Notes: generated by a model from the letters alone, not told the origin. A stretch of 64,000 bases of DNA from Opitutaceae bacterium TAV5 (GCA_000242935.3 CP007053.1:372001-436000); one strand, 5' to 3'. Positions 43,154-51,647 are shown, numbered from the stretch's first letter. Program-made: numbers and translations.

Positions 43154-43813
43154 ATGTCATCCTCCCGCCATCTCCTCCTCCGAATACTGCCCGTTCTTGC
43201 GCTCGCTCCGATCCTGAGCGCGGTCGCGCACGCCGACGCCCTCCTGGTAGAGGATCCTCTCAATGCCGACTCCGGCTGGATGCTGGCGGGAGCGCCGGCC
43301 ATCCGGTTCCGGACGGATCCGGCAAAGCCTTCACCCACCCCGAGTCCCGATTCGTATATCGTCGCCTGGAACGGCGAGAGGAAGCCTCTCGTTCGCGGCG
43401 TCGTGAAATACTTCGACGATGTAAAACTCCAGCCCGGGACCTGGGTGGTTTCATTTTATGTCGGCCATGCCGAAAACCGCCCGTTCCCGGAAAACATAGA
43501 AACCGTGCAACTGCTCGCCGACAGCAATGGCGATTACAAACCCGGCGCCTGGTTCGACTACACCGAGCGCGTCGTCAATGGCGTCACCGTGCAGGCCGCA
43601 AACACGCCTCCCGAAAAGGGTCAATGGACGAAATGGACCTGCACTTTCACGGTGGCCTCCGGCGCCAGAACTGCCGGCGGTCGCCCGGCCATCGGGAAAA
43701 CCCTCGGTTTCATGTTCATGACCCGGCTTCCTCCCAATCACGGCTTCCTCTTCGACCACCTCACCGTCCGGTTCACTCCGGCAGATGCATCCGGAACCGC
43801 CGGTACTCCCTGA
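43154..43813 (+). CDS. Secreted protein of unknown function (cassette C)
   Basis: 219 residues with a signal peptide (LLLRILPVLALAPILSAVAHA). The body looks like a single beta-sandwich module: LLVEDPLNADSGWMLAG, VVKYFDDVKLQPGTWVVSFYVGH, NIETVQLLADSNGD, KWTCTFTVASGAR, TLGFMFMTRLPPNHGFLFDHLTVRF. That pattern is common to carbohydrate-binding modules. No catalytic motif and no PEP-CTERM tail. It is followed 18 bases later by the pseudopilin gene, paralleling cassette B. Operator site 3 lies 104 bases upstream. Confidence 0.75.
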   Translation: MSSSRHLLLRILPVLALAPILSAVAHADALLVEDPLNADSGWMLAGAPAIRFRTDPAKPSPTPSPDSYIVAWNGERKPLVRGVVKYFDDVKLQPGTWVVSFYVGHAENRPFPENIETVQLLADSNGDYKPGAWFDYTERVVNGVTVQAANTPPEKGQWTKWTCTFTVASGARTAGGRPAIGKTLGFMFMTRLPPNHGFLFDHLTVRFTPADASGTAGTP

Positions 43814-43831
43814 CCAATTCAAAACCTCCCC

Positions 43832-44542
43832 ATGAAAATCACATCGACTCGCCCTGCCACCACCAGCGCCCGCAACGGGTTCACGCTGATCGAGCTCCTC
43901 ACCGTCATCGCCATCATCGGCATCCTCGCCGGGATTCTGATCCCCGTGGTCGGCAAGGTGAGAAAAACCGCAAGGACCGCGCAGTGCGCCAGCAACATGC
44001 GGCAGATCGCCAGCGCCGTCCTCATTTATGCCACCGGAAACAGGGACGAGCTGCCCGATTTCCGCAACCCGCCCAACAACCGGAATCGCTGGGACTACGT
44101 CGCCCTGCGCGCCGTCAAGGAAATCGCCCAAAGCACGGACGTGCCCGCCTACTCCACATTGATCCACTGTCCCTCCGACGACCGGCCTCTCGAGGGGAAG
44201 CCGCGTTCCTACGGTTACAATCCGTTTTTGCTTTCAAATAATCGCGACAAGACAGGCCCGGCTCCGGTCGCCGCCTCGCAGACGACCGGACAGTCCGGTA
44301 TCAGACTTTCCGATATTTCCACACCTTCGCAGATGGCCATGCTGATGGAGAAAGCCACCGGAGGAGGCACTCCGCCCACGTCCTTCAATGTGTATCCCAA
44401 CGATACCTGGCTCTGGCAGGACAGCATTATCGATTCACACGATGGTTTTTCCAATGTCGCTTTTTGCGACGGAAGCGTTCGTCGGATTCCGATCAGTTTG
44501 CTCGGGAACGAATTTCGGAATCGTTATGTTTACAGGAAATAA
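43832..44542 (+). CDS. Pseudopilin-like protein, H-X9-DG class (cassette C)
   Basis: 236 residues. The leader ends before FTLIELLTVIAIIGILAGIL (Glu5). The C-terminal motif HDGFSNVAFCDGSVRRI is an exact H-X9-DG. Conserved Cys positions (QCASNMRQIASAV, IHCPSDDRP) match the other two pseudopilins. One such protein occurs in each of the three cassettes. It is likely processed by prepilin peptidase; whether it joins a secretion pseudopilus or stays as a membrane-anchored binding protein is unknown. Confidence 0.9.
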   Translation: MKITSTRPATTSARNGFTLIELLTVIAIIGILAGILIPVVGKVRKTARTAQCASNMRQIASAVLIYATGNRDELPDFRNPPNNRNRWDYVALRAVKEIAQSTDVPAYSTLIHCPSDDRPLEGKPRSYGYNPFLLSNNRDKTGPAPVAASQTTGQSGIRLSDISTPSQMAMLMEKATGGGTPPTSFNVYPNDTWLWQDSIIDSHDGFSNVAFCDGSVRRIPISLLGNEFRNRYVYRK

Positions 44543-45194
44543 CGCCCCGGATCATATCCCTTCGGTTTGTACCCGAATAGTGCCTCCAATCTTCCTGTCT
44601 GTCGGCTGACGGTCGTCCGCTCGCCTACACCGCGGCACGCGCCCCGATGGCCAGCGCCTCGGGCACGCGGAGAGGGCGATCTTCCCGGAGCTCGCCAAGC
44701 GCTACTCCTGCCGGAAAGCCGTCAGCCCTGTGTGTACCGTAAATCACCGCACTGACCAAGTGGCCGCCTGCACTCGTATCTGATTTCTTACGACATGAGG
44801 CCATTGCGTTTTACCGCGCACCCTCCGCGCAGGCACCCTGGCGAAAGGAGCCTCCTCCGGCGCTTCCAGCGGGATTGCCGCGATCATGATCAACCCTGAC
44901 GGCGACAACACCCGCGTCGTTTCTCCCGGGACCCATACCCGTCTCGCGTCCGCCAATACCAGGCATCCCCTTTCCCGGGCCGCCATCACGTCCACCGCGA
45001 TCCTCGCGGTGCAGCGCGAAGTTGCCTGCACTCGCGCCGGAGCCCAGCACTCCCTCCCGGACCCGGCGCGACGTGCCGGCTCATCGGCAGCGCGCCGGAG
45101 CCGCCGCAACCCCAACCGGCCGGCAAAGGCGTACGCGCGAAGGTGCCCGTTCCTTCACCGCCGGTACCGGAATCCAGAGGGAGCCGGCGGTGGA
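44543..45194. other. Gene-poor region, possibly gene debris
   Basis: About 650 bases between the pseudopilin gene and the large fused glycosidase (convergent). No intact gene recognised. The minus strand retains protein-like stretches in more than one frame (see 44625-45115). No strong repeat was noticed. Confidence 0.6.
44625..45115 (-). pseudogene. Possible remnant of an unidentified gene
   Basis: On the minus strand one frame (about 45115-44744) reads coherently in part (VDVMAARERGCLVLADARRV, RVLSPSGLIMIAAIPLE), and another frame then continues with IYGTHRADGFPAGVALGELR and LRVPEALAIGARAAV before a TAG at 44625-44627. A frameshifted, decayed enzyme gene would look like this, but the family is not recognised and chance open frames in high-GC DNA cannot be excluded. 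A 59-residue ORF from ATG 44804 is the alternative reading of the last part. Confidence 0.35.
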
Positions 45195-48100
45195 TCAGAG
45201 TTGTTCCACCACCAGATCGGCCGGGGCGATTCCGATAACCTCCGCCGCTTCAGGGGAAGGACCCACAACCTCGGAGAACTCCACGCGGGTGCGTCCCATC
45301 GCGACGTTTTCGAGGATAAAATCCTTCAACTCCAGTTCGGCTGCGGGAAGTTCGATCGTCACGGGCAGGGTGACTACCGACGGTGCACTTTCGCCCGGTT
45401 GCTGCACCCGCACTTCGCCCTGGGCAACGGCGGTGCTGCTGATGCGGATGGTCACCGCCCCGGTGTTCTTCGCCATCAGGCGTATTTGTGTGCGGCCTTC
45501 CGCATCCGTCCATGTCACGGCCTGGACATCCGTCGCCACATCGGAGACGGAGACTGGCACAGGCGTCGCCGGAGCGGAGGAGAACGACGACGACCACGCC
45601 GCTGGCACCGTGATCGGGTTCGCCTTCACGTTGGCCACTGCACGATCCGTCGCCGGCACAAAACCGAGCAGCGCTGCCTCGCGGGCGAGTATCGGACTGT
45701 CGAGGACAGTCTGGCTGTGCAGCACGAAAGGCAATCCGTCGGGATCGAACACCGGCGCCGCCCAGTGTGAACTCCCGAACCGGGCGATGCCCGTGGTACC
45801 GCTCCAGTATCCGCTCAGGCCGTAATCCGGCAGCGATTGCAGGAGGAAGGCGCTCGCCTCGCGATTGCGAACCGGGAATACGTGGGCGAGCCGTGGCCGG
45901 ACGCCGAGCCAGTCGTCACGCCGGGCGCGTGCGGCGCGGCCGAAAGTCGCCAGCCATTCCATCTGCCGCGGGTCGTGCTGGAGATCGAAAATGGTCCAGT
46001 TGTAGTCCGTGTTGCTGGAGCTCAGACCGATCCCGAACATAAAAACGCCTCGCGATCCCATCTGGAGCAGCCGGTTCAGATCCGCGTACATGGTCGTGCG
46101 CTGCTGGTAGGCGATCCAGGTGTTGGACCACTCCGAGGCATTGTATTCGGTGGTCAGGCACCAGATCGGCGCCGGGTTTTGCTCGACGTCGGCATACGTG
46201 GCCACGCCATTGTAGTAGGCGAGCTTCGTACCCGTGCCATAGGTTTCCATCCCCAGTCCGTCGAGGCCGCGCACGCCGGGATCGTTGATATAGACGCGGG
46301 AAGACTCGCCGTGCCGCTTGGCCACAATCGGCACGTCGACTACCGCTCGCAGCGCCGCGCACACCGCGGCCACGCGCTGGCGAAGGAAATCGTCGCGCGC
46401 CTCGCACATGTCCAGCCACATACGGGAAACCGACATGTCCACCGGATGGAGCGTGCCGGTGTCGTCGCTGATGGCATAGCCGTCCTCGACCCAGGATGAC
46501 GTCGTTTCCCCGCTGAACAGGGGCACGAGCACCGCCGCCTCGCCAAAGCTGGCCACCGAAGACGGATCCAGCCCCCACGCATCGCGCAGAGCGGTGATGC
46601 CCGGGTAACGGCCCGCAAGCCACGTGGCGAATGCCGTCCGCCATACGGATGACGACGGGAGAAAATTCCGGGGTGCGGGGTATTCGTTGGAAACGGGATC
46701 GACGAGAAACCGGAAATTCGGCCCGAGGTTGACTGTCTGCAAAAAGGCCACCTGGGCAGCCGGATCAGCGACGATCCAGCGCTTCGTGCCGGACCGGATC
46801 GCGAACTTCACCTGCGCCCCGCCCGCCGGCACCGTTGCCACGTTGACAACGAAACCGGTGTTGTCGGCCGTAATCCCGCCCGAGTCGATGACTGCGCCGG
46901 TAGCCGTTTCCACCACCACATACCAGGCATCCATCGTTTCCCCGGTCGGCAAGGCGGTGACGGCCGACGGCGCGTAAGTGACCGGGCCCGGCGCCGTCAC
47001 GGTGATCACACTGCCGGCAGCACCCACGGCATAACCGGGTTCGGCCGTGGTGGCGGTCTGCGCCAGTTGCAGCCCGTAGTGGAATCCCGATTCCTCGAAC
47101 AAGGCGATGATCCGGTTGGTTCTCGCCACCGAGCCGGCCCAGACGGAATTGAGGTAAATGTCCTCGACGCCATGCGCGCGCGCCGCCTGGAGGATGCGCA
47201 CGTCGTCCTGGTAAGCGCCCTCGCTGCCGTGGCGAAGATAGCGTGAAATGAATTGTCCGCCGAACGGAATGTAGGGCTCGCCTTCCCAGATGAGCGTGTG
47301 GTTCCGGTCCACGCTCCACGGATGCGGGTTGCCGTCACCGTCAATATACACGCCGACGGAACCGCCGCGGCTGAGGAGGCCGGTGCTTTCGACAAACGTC
47401 CAGCCATCGCAGGTCCACACGCCATCGGTGGTTTCCGTGAAGTCCGCTCCGGGAGAGCCTGCGAGCGAAAGGCCGAAGTGCGGTCCGTAAGACGCGGCCA
47501 CCGTCGCATCCACGAGTTGCCAGCCCCCGCCGGCCGGACTGGCGCCGGAAACATCAATGACAAAACGCCCGTCAAAAACAGCCGTGCCGCTGCCCGTAAC
47601 GAGGCCGGAGTTCCGGCCCGCCAGGGCAAAGGTCAACGAACCGGTTTCGACCAAGGTGAGCGTGCCGTTTTCACCGAGGATGGTATTGCCGGTGTACGTG
47701 TTGGCGCCGGAGAGAACGAGATGCCCATTCCCGGGAACACCGAGTTTGCCCGGGCCGGAGATCACGCCGGAAATTTCCAGCGACCGCCCGGCCGCCATCG
47801 CGCCCGCGTCGAGAAGCGAACTGACGCTGTTGAGCGTGACGTTGCCGGTGAGGACCGCGTCCGTGGCCGGATGCGAGGAGACCAGCCTGGCGCTTCTGCC
47901 GCTGTCGACATAGATCCGGTTCGGGACGGTCAGGCCGTTGATGTCGAGCGTTTGTCCGCTGCTCGACACCATCCGCACCGTGCTGCTGCCGAGTGCGCCC
48001 GGATTGGCGAGCTTCACGACGCCGGTCAGACCGGTGCCGTTGCCGAGTGAAACCTGTGCGCCCAATGTGTTGCTTCCGGTCAGCAGCAACGTGGCGCCGG

Positions 48101-48593
48101 CAGCGGCGCTGAGGTTCATGTTCGTCACCGCCGTGGTGATGGCTGCATCGATGGTCAGCGTGCCGCGGTCCACGCGCACGCCTCCTGCATGCGTCAGCGC
48201 CAGCGACCCTCCCTGGATGACAAAGTCGGCGGCAGCGCTTCCCTCCAACTGGAGTTGCCGGACATTGTACGCGCTCACGCCGGCGGCATCGACGGTCACG
48301 GTAAAGGTGCCGGCCGGAGAACCGGCGAGCTGCGCATTCCGGCCGCCGCCGAACCAGGCAATCTTGCCGCTGGTCCAGACCACGGGCGCGGTACCGTCGG
48401 AGCCGTCCACCGACCAGTTGGCGGCAGCACCACTCCAGTTGCCATCGGCATTTTGCGCGCCGACGGTGGTGGCGGTATCCCAGACAAATTCCCCGTCGGC
48501 GAGGAGCGATGCCGGGGCGAACAAAAATCCGGTCAGTGACAGGACTGCAAAAATGCCGCGAACGGCATGTGGCAGGGTTTTCGGGTCTTTCAT
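45195..48593 (-). CDS. Giant secreted protein: beta-strand module fused to GH42-like glycosidase (cassette C)
   Basis: 1132 residues. Signal peptide (GIFAVLSLTGFLFAPASLLA). Residues about 35-410 match the beta-strand protein at 40510 (TVDAAGVSAYNVRQLQ, ITTAVTNMNLSAAAGATLLL, LVLSGANTYTGNTILGENGTL). From about 420 the sequence becomes the same glycosidase as at 35526: NHTLIWEGEPYIPFGGQFISRYL, FRFLVDPVSNEYPAPRNFLP (acid/base Glu candidate), LDGLGMETYGTGTKLAYYNG, TEYNASEW (nucleophile candidate). There is no PEP-CTERM tail. Two separate genes elsewhere in the cassette thus appear here as one polypeptide, suggesting the beta-strand domain presents the enzyme on the surface. The start at 48593 is chosen for the signal peptide. 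Operator site 4 is 91 bases upstream. Confidence 0.85.
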   Translation of the reverse strand: MKDPKTLPHAVRGIFAVLSLTGFLFAPASLLADGEFVWDTATTVGAQNADGNWSGAAANWSVDGSDGTAPVVWTSGKIAWFGGGRNAQLAGSPAGTFTVTVDAAGVSAYNVRQLQLEGSAAADFVIQGGSLALTHAGGVRVDRGTLTIDAAITTAVTNMNLSAAAGATLLLTGSNTLGAQVSLGNGTGLTGVVKLANPGALGSSTVRMVSSSGQTLDINGLTVPNRIYVDSGRSARLVSSHPATDAVLTGNVTLNSVSSLLDAGAMAAGRSLEISGVISGPGKLGVPGNGHLVLSGANTYTGNTILGENGTLTLVETGSLTFALAGRNSGLVTGSGTAVFDGRFVIDVSGASPAGGGWQLVDATVAASYGPHFGLSLAGSPGADFTETTDGVWTCDGWTFVESTGLLSRGGSVGVYIDGDGNPHPWSVDRNHTLIWEGEPYIPFGGQFISRYLRHGSEGAYQDDVRILQAARAHGVEDIYLNSVWAGSVARTNRIIALFEESGFHYGLQLAQTATTAEPGYAVGAAGSVITVTAPGPVTYAPSAVTALPTGETMDAWYVVVETATGAVIDSGGITADNTGFVVNVATVPAGGAQVKFAIRSGTKRWIVADPAAQVAFLQTVNLGPNFRFLVDPVSNEYPAPRNFLPSSSVWRTAFATWLAGRYPGITALRDAWGLDPSSVASFGEAAVLVPLFSGETTSSWVEDGYAISDDTGTLHPVDMSVSRMWLDMCEARDDFLRQRVAAVCAALRAVVDVPIVAKRHGESSRVYINDPGVRGLDGLGMETYGTGTKLAYYNGVATYADVEQNPAPIWCLTTEYNASEWSNTWIAYQQRTTMYADLNRLLQMGSRGVFMFGIGLSSSNTDYNWTIFDLQHDPRQMEWLATFGRAARARRDDWLGVRPRLAHVFPVRNREASAFLLQSLPDYGLSGYWSGTTGIARFGSSHWAAPVFDPDGLPFVLHSQTVLDSPILAREAALLGFVPATDRAVANVKANPITVPAAWSSSFSSAPATPVPVSVSDVATDVQAVTWTDAEGRTQIRLMAKNTGAVTIRISSTAVAQGEVRVQQPGESAPSVVTLPVTIELPAAELELKDFILENVAMGRTRVEFSEVVGPSPEAAEVIGIAPADLVVEQL

Positions 48594-48683
48594 GGGTTTT
48601 TCAGGGTTCCGGGGCGGAAGCGGAAGAAAATCGAGTCGATCACGAAAATCCCGCGTCACCGTGATCGTCTCCACACCTTTTTA

Positions 48684-48699
48684 ACGTTAGCCCTAACGT
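48684..48699. promoter_or_regulatory. LacI-type operator, site 4
   Basis: Perfect palindrome ACGTTAG CC CTAACGT, identical to site 2, upstream of the fused beta-strand/glycosidase gene. Confidence 0.87.
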
Positions 48700-48766
48700 C
48701 GAAACCACCGCGAGGCCGCGCAACGAACGGATAGCAAGGAACCCGGCCTCCCGCCTCTTCCTGGTA

Positions 48767-48814
48767 CCCGGGACAGGGATCGAACCTGCACGCCTTGCGG
48801 CAAGGGCTTCTAAG
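48767..48814 (-). repeat. Partial tRNA-Leu copy: probable attachment-site duplicate
   Basis: 48 bases identical to 50743-50790, i.e. the part of tRNA-Leu running from the anticodon loop to the 3' acceptor stem. Identity stops abruptly at 48814 inside the anticodon loop. This is the footprint of integration at the 3' end of a tRNA gene. The DNA between the copies would be the element. Confidence 0.85.
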
Positions 48815-49056
48815 GTCGTAATTTAGGTAATTAACCCACTTAAACCAACCCAAACCCAATAAGACTAACACTTGCCCATTAGAAGGTTAAGAAAGACGAA
48901 AAGAATCTTCGATTTTTCTTTCTCGACCCCATTTTTGCCCTTTTTTTGAGTCCGAGTATAGAAGGGAGTATAGAAATGTATCCATAAATAGGATACTTAA
49001 TATCCTGTTCGGCGAGTTCCTTTCTCGCCACTCCGAAAACATGACTCCCGGGCGTC

Positions 49057-50631
49057 TCATCCTTCGGCATCTTCTACCCCACCCTGTCCCGGGCGAGGCT
49101 TAAAAACGTCCCCGTAAGCCGCCTCGATTTGAGCAACCTCCGAATCCGTCAATTCCCTGAACCGCTGTTTGCGTTTGTTGCTGGAGAGCGCGCCTCCGTT
49201 TTCATGCACCCTGGACAGCAAGTCCGCCAGGCGGGCGTCCGGCATGTCCACCACCTGCTTCGCTTTTCGCCAAAGCTCGTCGTAGCTCACCAGGAAGTTC
49301 ACTTCCTCCGGCACCATCTGCACCGCCTTGTCCATCGCCCGCCCCAGATACTCGACCTGGGGCGTCAGGTCGGGATAACGCCAGACCCACGCCGCTTCGT
49401 CCGGGTTGGTGACCGCAAGCGCACCGCCATCCGCAAGCGTGTAACGGGCAACCTCCCCCACCACGGTCGAATATGCCTCCAGTGTCCGATCATACGCCGC
49501 CATGTCCTCCAGAATCGCGGCCGACACCGGCAATGCCATGCCGCCCGGCACCACGCCCCGTCGCACCAGCGTATCGTGAATCAGAAACCGATGAATGCGC
49601 CCGTTTCCATCCTCGAACGGGTGATGAAACACGAAGCCGAATGCCGCCACCGTCGCCTGCGCCACCGGCTCGGCAACCGCCAGCCGGGCCGCGGCGCTGG
49701 CCAGACCGGCCATCAACTCCGGCAACAAAGCCGGCGGCGGACTCACGTAGTGCACCACCGGCTCCCATCGCACATTGCCGCCCACGTAATTCTGGTTGGT
49801 GCGAAAGCCCTCCGCCGCATAACGCGGATCGACGATCACCCGCTGCAATTGCGTCAGCCTCGCCTCGGAAAGCGTCTCCTCGACCGACAACCGCCCCGCC
49901 TGCTCCAGCGTGGCGATGAAACGCTGCACGCGTTCCACGGATGGCGCCTCCCGCTCGATCTCGAAAGACGACCTGGTTTCCTTGCGATAAAGATACTGCA
50001 ACGCGCGCTTGAGCAGTCCGGAGCTTTCGCCTCCACCCACCGCTCGCGCCACCTCTCCCGCCCAATCGCGCGTCAACGCCGCTTGCGCCAGCGGCGTCCG
50101 CTCAATGGTCGGACTGTAGTCGCGACCGCCCAGCAAATTGTCCTCCACCTTCCAGCGAACCACCCGTTGTGGAGCGCCGGTCACCATGCGCGTCTCATCC
50201 AGAAGCGGAACATATTTGCCCCCGATGGCCTGCGCGTCCGGCAGCAGGCCGATGATCTCCCGGCCGGTCAGCAACTCATAGAGATACCCGATCCGGCGAG
50301 CATACGCCCCGGTCGGCGACGCCGCCACGTAGGACGCAACCACCCCGGGCTCTATCCGGGCAAAGGTCTCCGCCAGCAACCCCAGGTGCACCGTCTCATG
50401 CTTCATCGCGAACGCGACATGACCCAGCATGCCGTCGCCTGCCTCCGGAGCATAAATCAAAGGTAAAGTTCGCTCGATCCGCAGCACGCCACGATCATCT
50501 TCGGTGACTTCGCGGTCCCGCGCTCCCGCCACGCAGGTTCTCCGGCGCAGAATCGTGTCGGGGGCGCCCACAAAACGCGCCAACGCCAGGTTTCCGACCT
50601 CCTGTCGGGATTCTTTTTCAGCAATGGCCAT
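49057..50631 (-). CDS. Fic-domain protein
   Basis: 524 residues. The AMP-transferase motif is intact: HPFEDGNGRIHRFLIH (about residue 340), with the catalytic His and the nucleotide-binding GNGR. The N-terminal 200 residues are helical (MKHETVHLGLLAETFARIEP, TGAYARRIGYLYELLTG) and the C-terminus is helical and charged. Fic proteins transfer AMP or related groups to targets, acting as toxins, regulators or effectors. No inhibitory antitoxin gene (short protein with S/TxxxE/DG) is adjacent; an inhibitory helix could be internal. The start is ATG at 50631; the TTG further upstream is unlikely. It is the only clear gene of the tRNA-flanked element. Confidence 0.9.
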   Translation of the reverse strand: MAIAEKESRQEVGNLALARFVGAPDTILRRRTCVAGARDREVTEDDRGVLRIERTLPLIYAPEAGDGMLGHVAFAMKHETVHLGLLAETFARIEPGVVASYVAASPTGAYARRIGYLYELLTGREIIGLLPDAQAIGGKYVPLLDETRMVTGAPQRVVRWKVEDNLLGGRDYSPTIERTPLAQAALTRDWAGEVARAVGGGESSGLLKRALQYLYRKETRSSFEIEREAPSVERVQRFIATLEQAGRLSVEETLSEARLTQLQRVIVDPRYAAEGFRTNQNYVGGNVRWEPVVHYVSPPPALLPELMAGLASAAARLAVAEPVAQATVAAFGFVFHHPFEDGNGRIHRFLIHDTLVRRGVVPGGMALPVSAAILEDMAAYDRTLEAYSTVVGEVARYTLADGGALAVTNPDEAAWVWRYPDLTPQVEYLGRAMDKAVQMVPEEVNFLVSYDELWRKAKQVVDMPDARLADLLSRVHENGGALSSNKRKQRFRELTDSEVAQIEAAYGDVFKPRPGQGGVEDAEG

Positions 50632-50637
50632 GCGTCG

Positions 50638-50698
50638 AAAAACGATCAGAATCGCCAATTTTCAATTAAAATTGGCCACCTCCGTCCAAAAACGATCA
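50638..50698. promoter_or_regulatory. Palindrome and direct repeats upstream of the Fic gene
   Basis: A perfect 9-bp inverted repeat, GCCAATTTT (CAATT) AAAATTGGC, at 50654-50676, is bracketed by direct copies of AAAAACGATCA at 50638-50648 and 50688-50698, 50 bases apart. It is located just before the Fic start and is a candidate operator or promoter region. Confidence 0.6.
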
Positions 50699-50740
50699 AT
50701 TCGACAATGCTCTTTCCGAGGCGGTGGGGGGGGGAGGGGG

Positions 50741-50821
50741 TGCCCGGGACAGGGATCGAACCTGCACGCCTTGCGGCAAGGGCTTCTAAGACCCTCGTGT
50801 CTGCCATTCCACCACCCGGGC
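50741..50821 (-). tRNA. tRNA-Leu, anticodon UAG
   Basis: On the minus strand the acceptor stem GCCCGGG pairs with CCCGGGC. The anticodon stem AGGGT/GCCCT encloses the loop CTTAGAA (anticodon TAG), the long variable arm TGCCGCAAGGCG marks a class II tRNA, and GGTTCGATCC is the T loop. The discriminator is A, and CCA does not appear to be fully encoded. The 3' part is duplicated at 48767-48814. Confidence 0.92.
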
Positions 50822-51061
50822 CCGGGTCTGGATACCCGCCGAAAATGGCCGGGGCCGCATGGCCTGAGCAAGCGCGGAATCCATCCGGCAACTCCCGCTC
50901 CCCGCCTGCCCGCCGGATTCGCCCGGCGCCCTCCCCCTCCGGCGATCCATTCCCGAAATTTTTCATTCTCCGCTCTCGCCCCCTTTTCGCAAAATTGGCA
51001 AAGTCGCGGCTTCGTTCCTTTTCACAGCAGCAGCAGGCTCGCTCACTTCACCTGCACCACC

Positions 51062-51613
51062 ATGCATTCTTTCCGCTCCCGCGCGGACACTGTTACCAGG
51101 GCGCCCTCACACGCCTTCCATCTCGCCTTCCTCACCAACGCTCGCCGGCTCCGCGCCGTCGTCCGCGTGATCCAGGCGAACACCAACACCAACTACATCA
51201 CGCACTCGGAAGTCATCGAGCACCGCGCGGAACATACCCGCCGCTGGGCCCACTTCCGGCGCTCGCTGCTCGCCGACGACATCCGTCGCGCCATCCACCG
51301 GCAGCGGCGCGGCGAAGGCGGCGTGCTCGTCGCCACCCGCGGACGCAGCATCGTCGGCGTGGCCGTGCTGCTCTTCGACCTCAAGCACCGCTACGGCATC
51401 GTCGAGGACATCGTCATCAACGAAAAACACCGCGGCAACGGCATCGGCCACCGGTTGCTCGACGAAAGCGTCCGGCTGATGCGCGATGCCGAACTGGAAA
51501 ACGTCATCCTCGAGTCGGGCATCCGCAACGAATCCGCCCACGCCTTCTTCCGCCGTCACGGCTTTCGCGAGGCGGCCATCATGTTTCTCCGGCGGCTCGA
51601 AACCCCCGACTAG
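51062..51613 (+). CDS. GNAT-family N-acetyltransferase
   Basis: 183 residues. A basic N-terminal stretch is followed by the GNAT core: VGVAVLLFDLKHRYGIVEDIVINEKHRGNGIGHRLLDESVRLM (the acetyl-CoA binding R/Q-x-x-G-x-G/A loop is HRGNGIG), then ENVILESGIRNESAHAFFRRHGFREAAIMFLRRL. It transfers an acetyl group to an amine; the substrate is unknown. It converges on the ferredoxin gene with a shared terminator between them. Confidence 0.88.
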   Translation: MHSFRSRADTVTRAPSHAFHLAFLTNARRLRAVVRVIQANTNTNYITHSEVIEHRAEHTRRWAHFRRSLLADDIRRAIHRQRRGEGGVLVATRGRSIVGVAVLLFDLKHRYGIVEDIVINEKHRGNGIGHRLLDESVRLMRDAELENVILESGIRNESAHAFFRRHGFREAAIMFLRRLETPD

Positions 51614-51647
51614 ACCGGGGCGACTGCTCTGTTTTCCGCCCGCAAAA

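Larger units (their letters stand above)
48594..49056. other. Spacer with operator, partial tRNA copy and AT-rich tract
   Basis: It holds operator site 4 (48684-48699) and the 48-bp tRNA-Leu 3' copy (48767-48814). After that, from 48815 to about 49015, comes sequence clearly richer in A and T than the surroundings, consistent with foreign DNA. A 63-residue minus-strand frame at 48879-49070 overlaps the end of the Fic gene and is unsupported. Confidence 0.7.

Noticed and set aside
48879-49070. 63-codon minus-strand frame after the Fic gene
   Set aside because: Starts inside the Fic gene, AT-rich, no ribosome site, no recognisable similarity.
48815-50740. Integrase for the tRNA-Leu element
   Set aside because: No tyrosine or serine recombinase motif in any frame; only the Fic gene is convincing.
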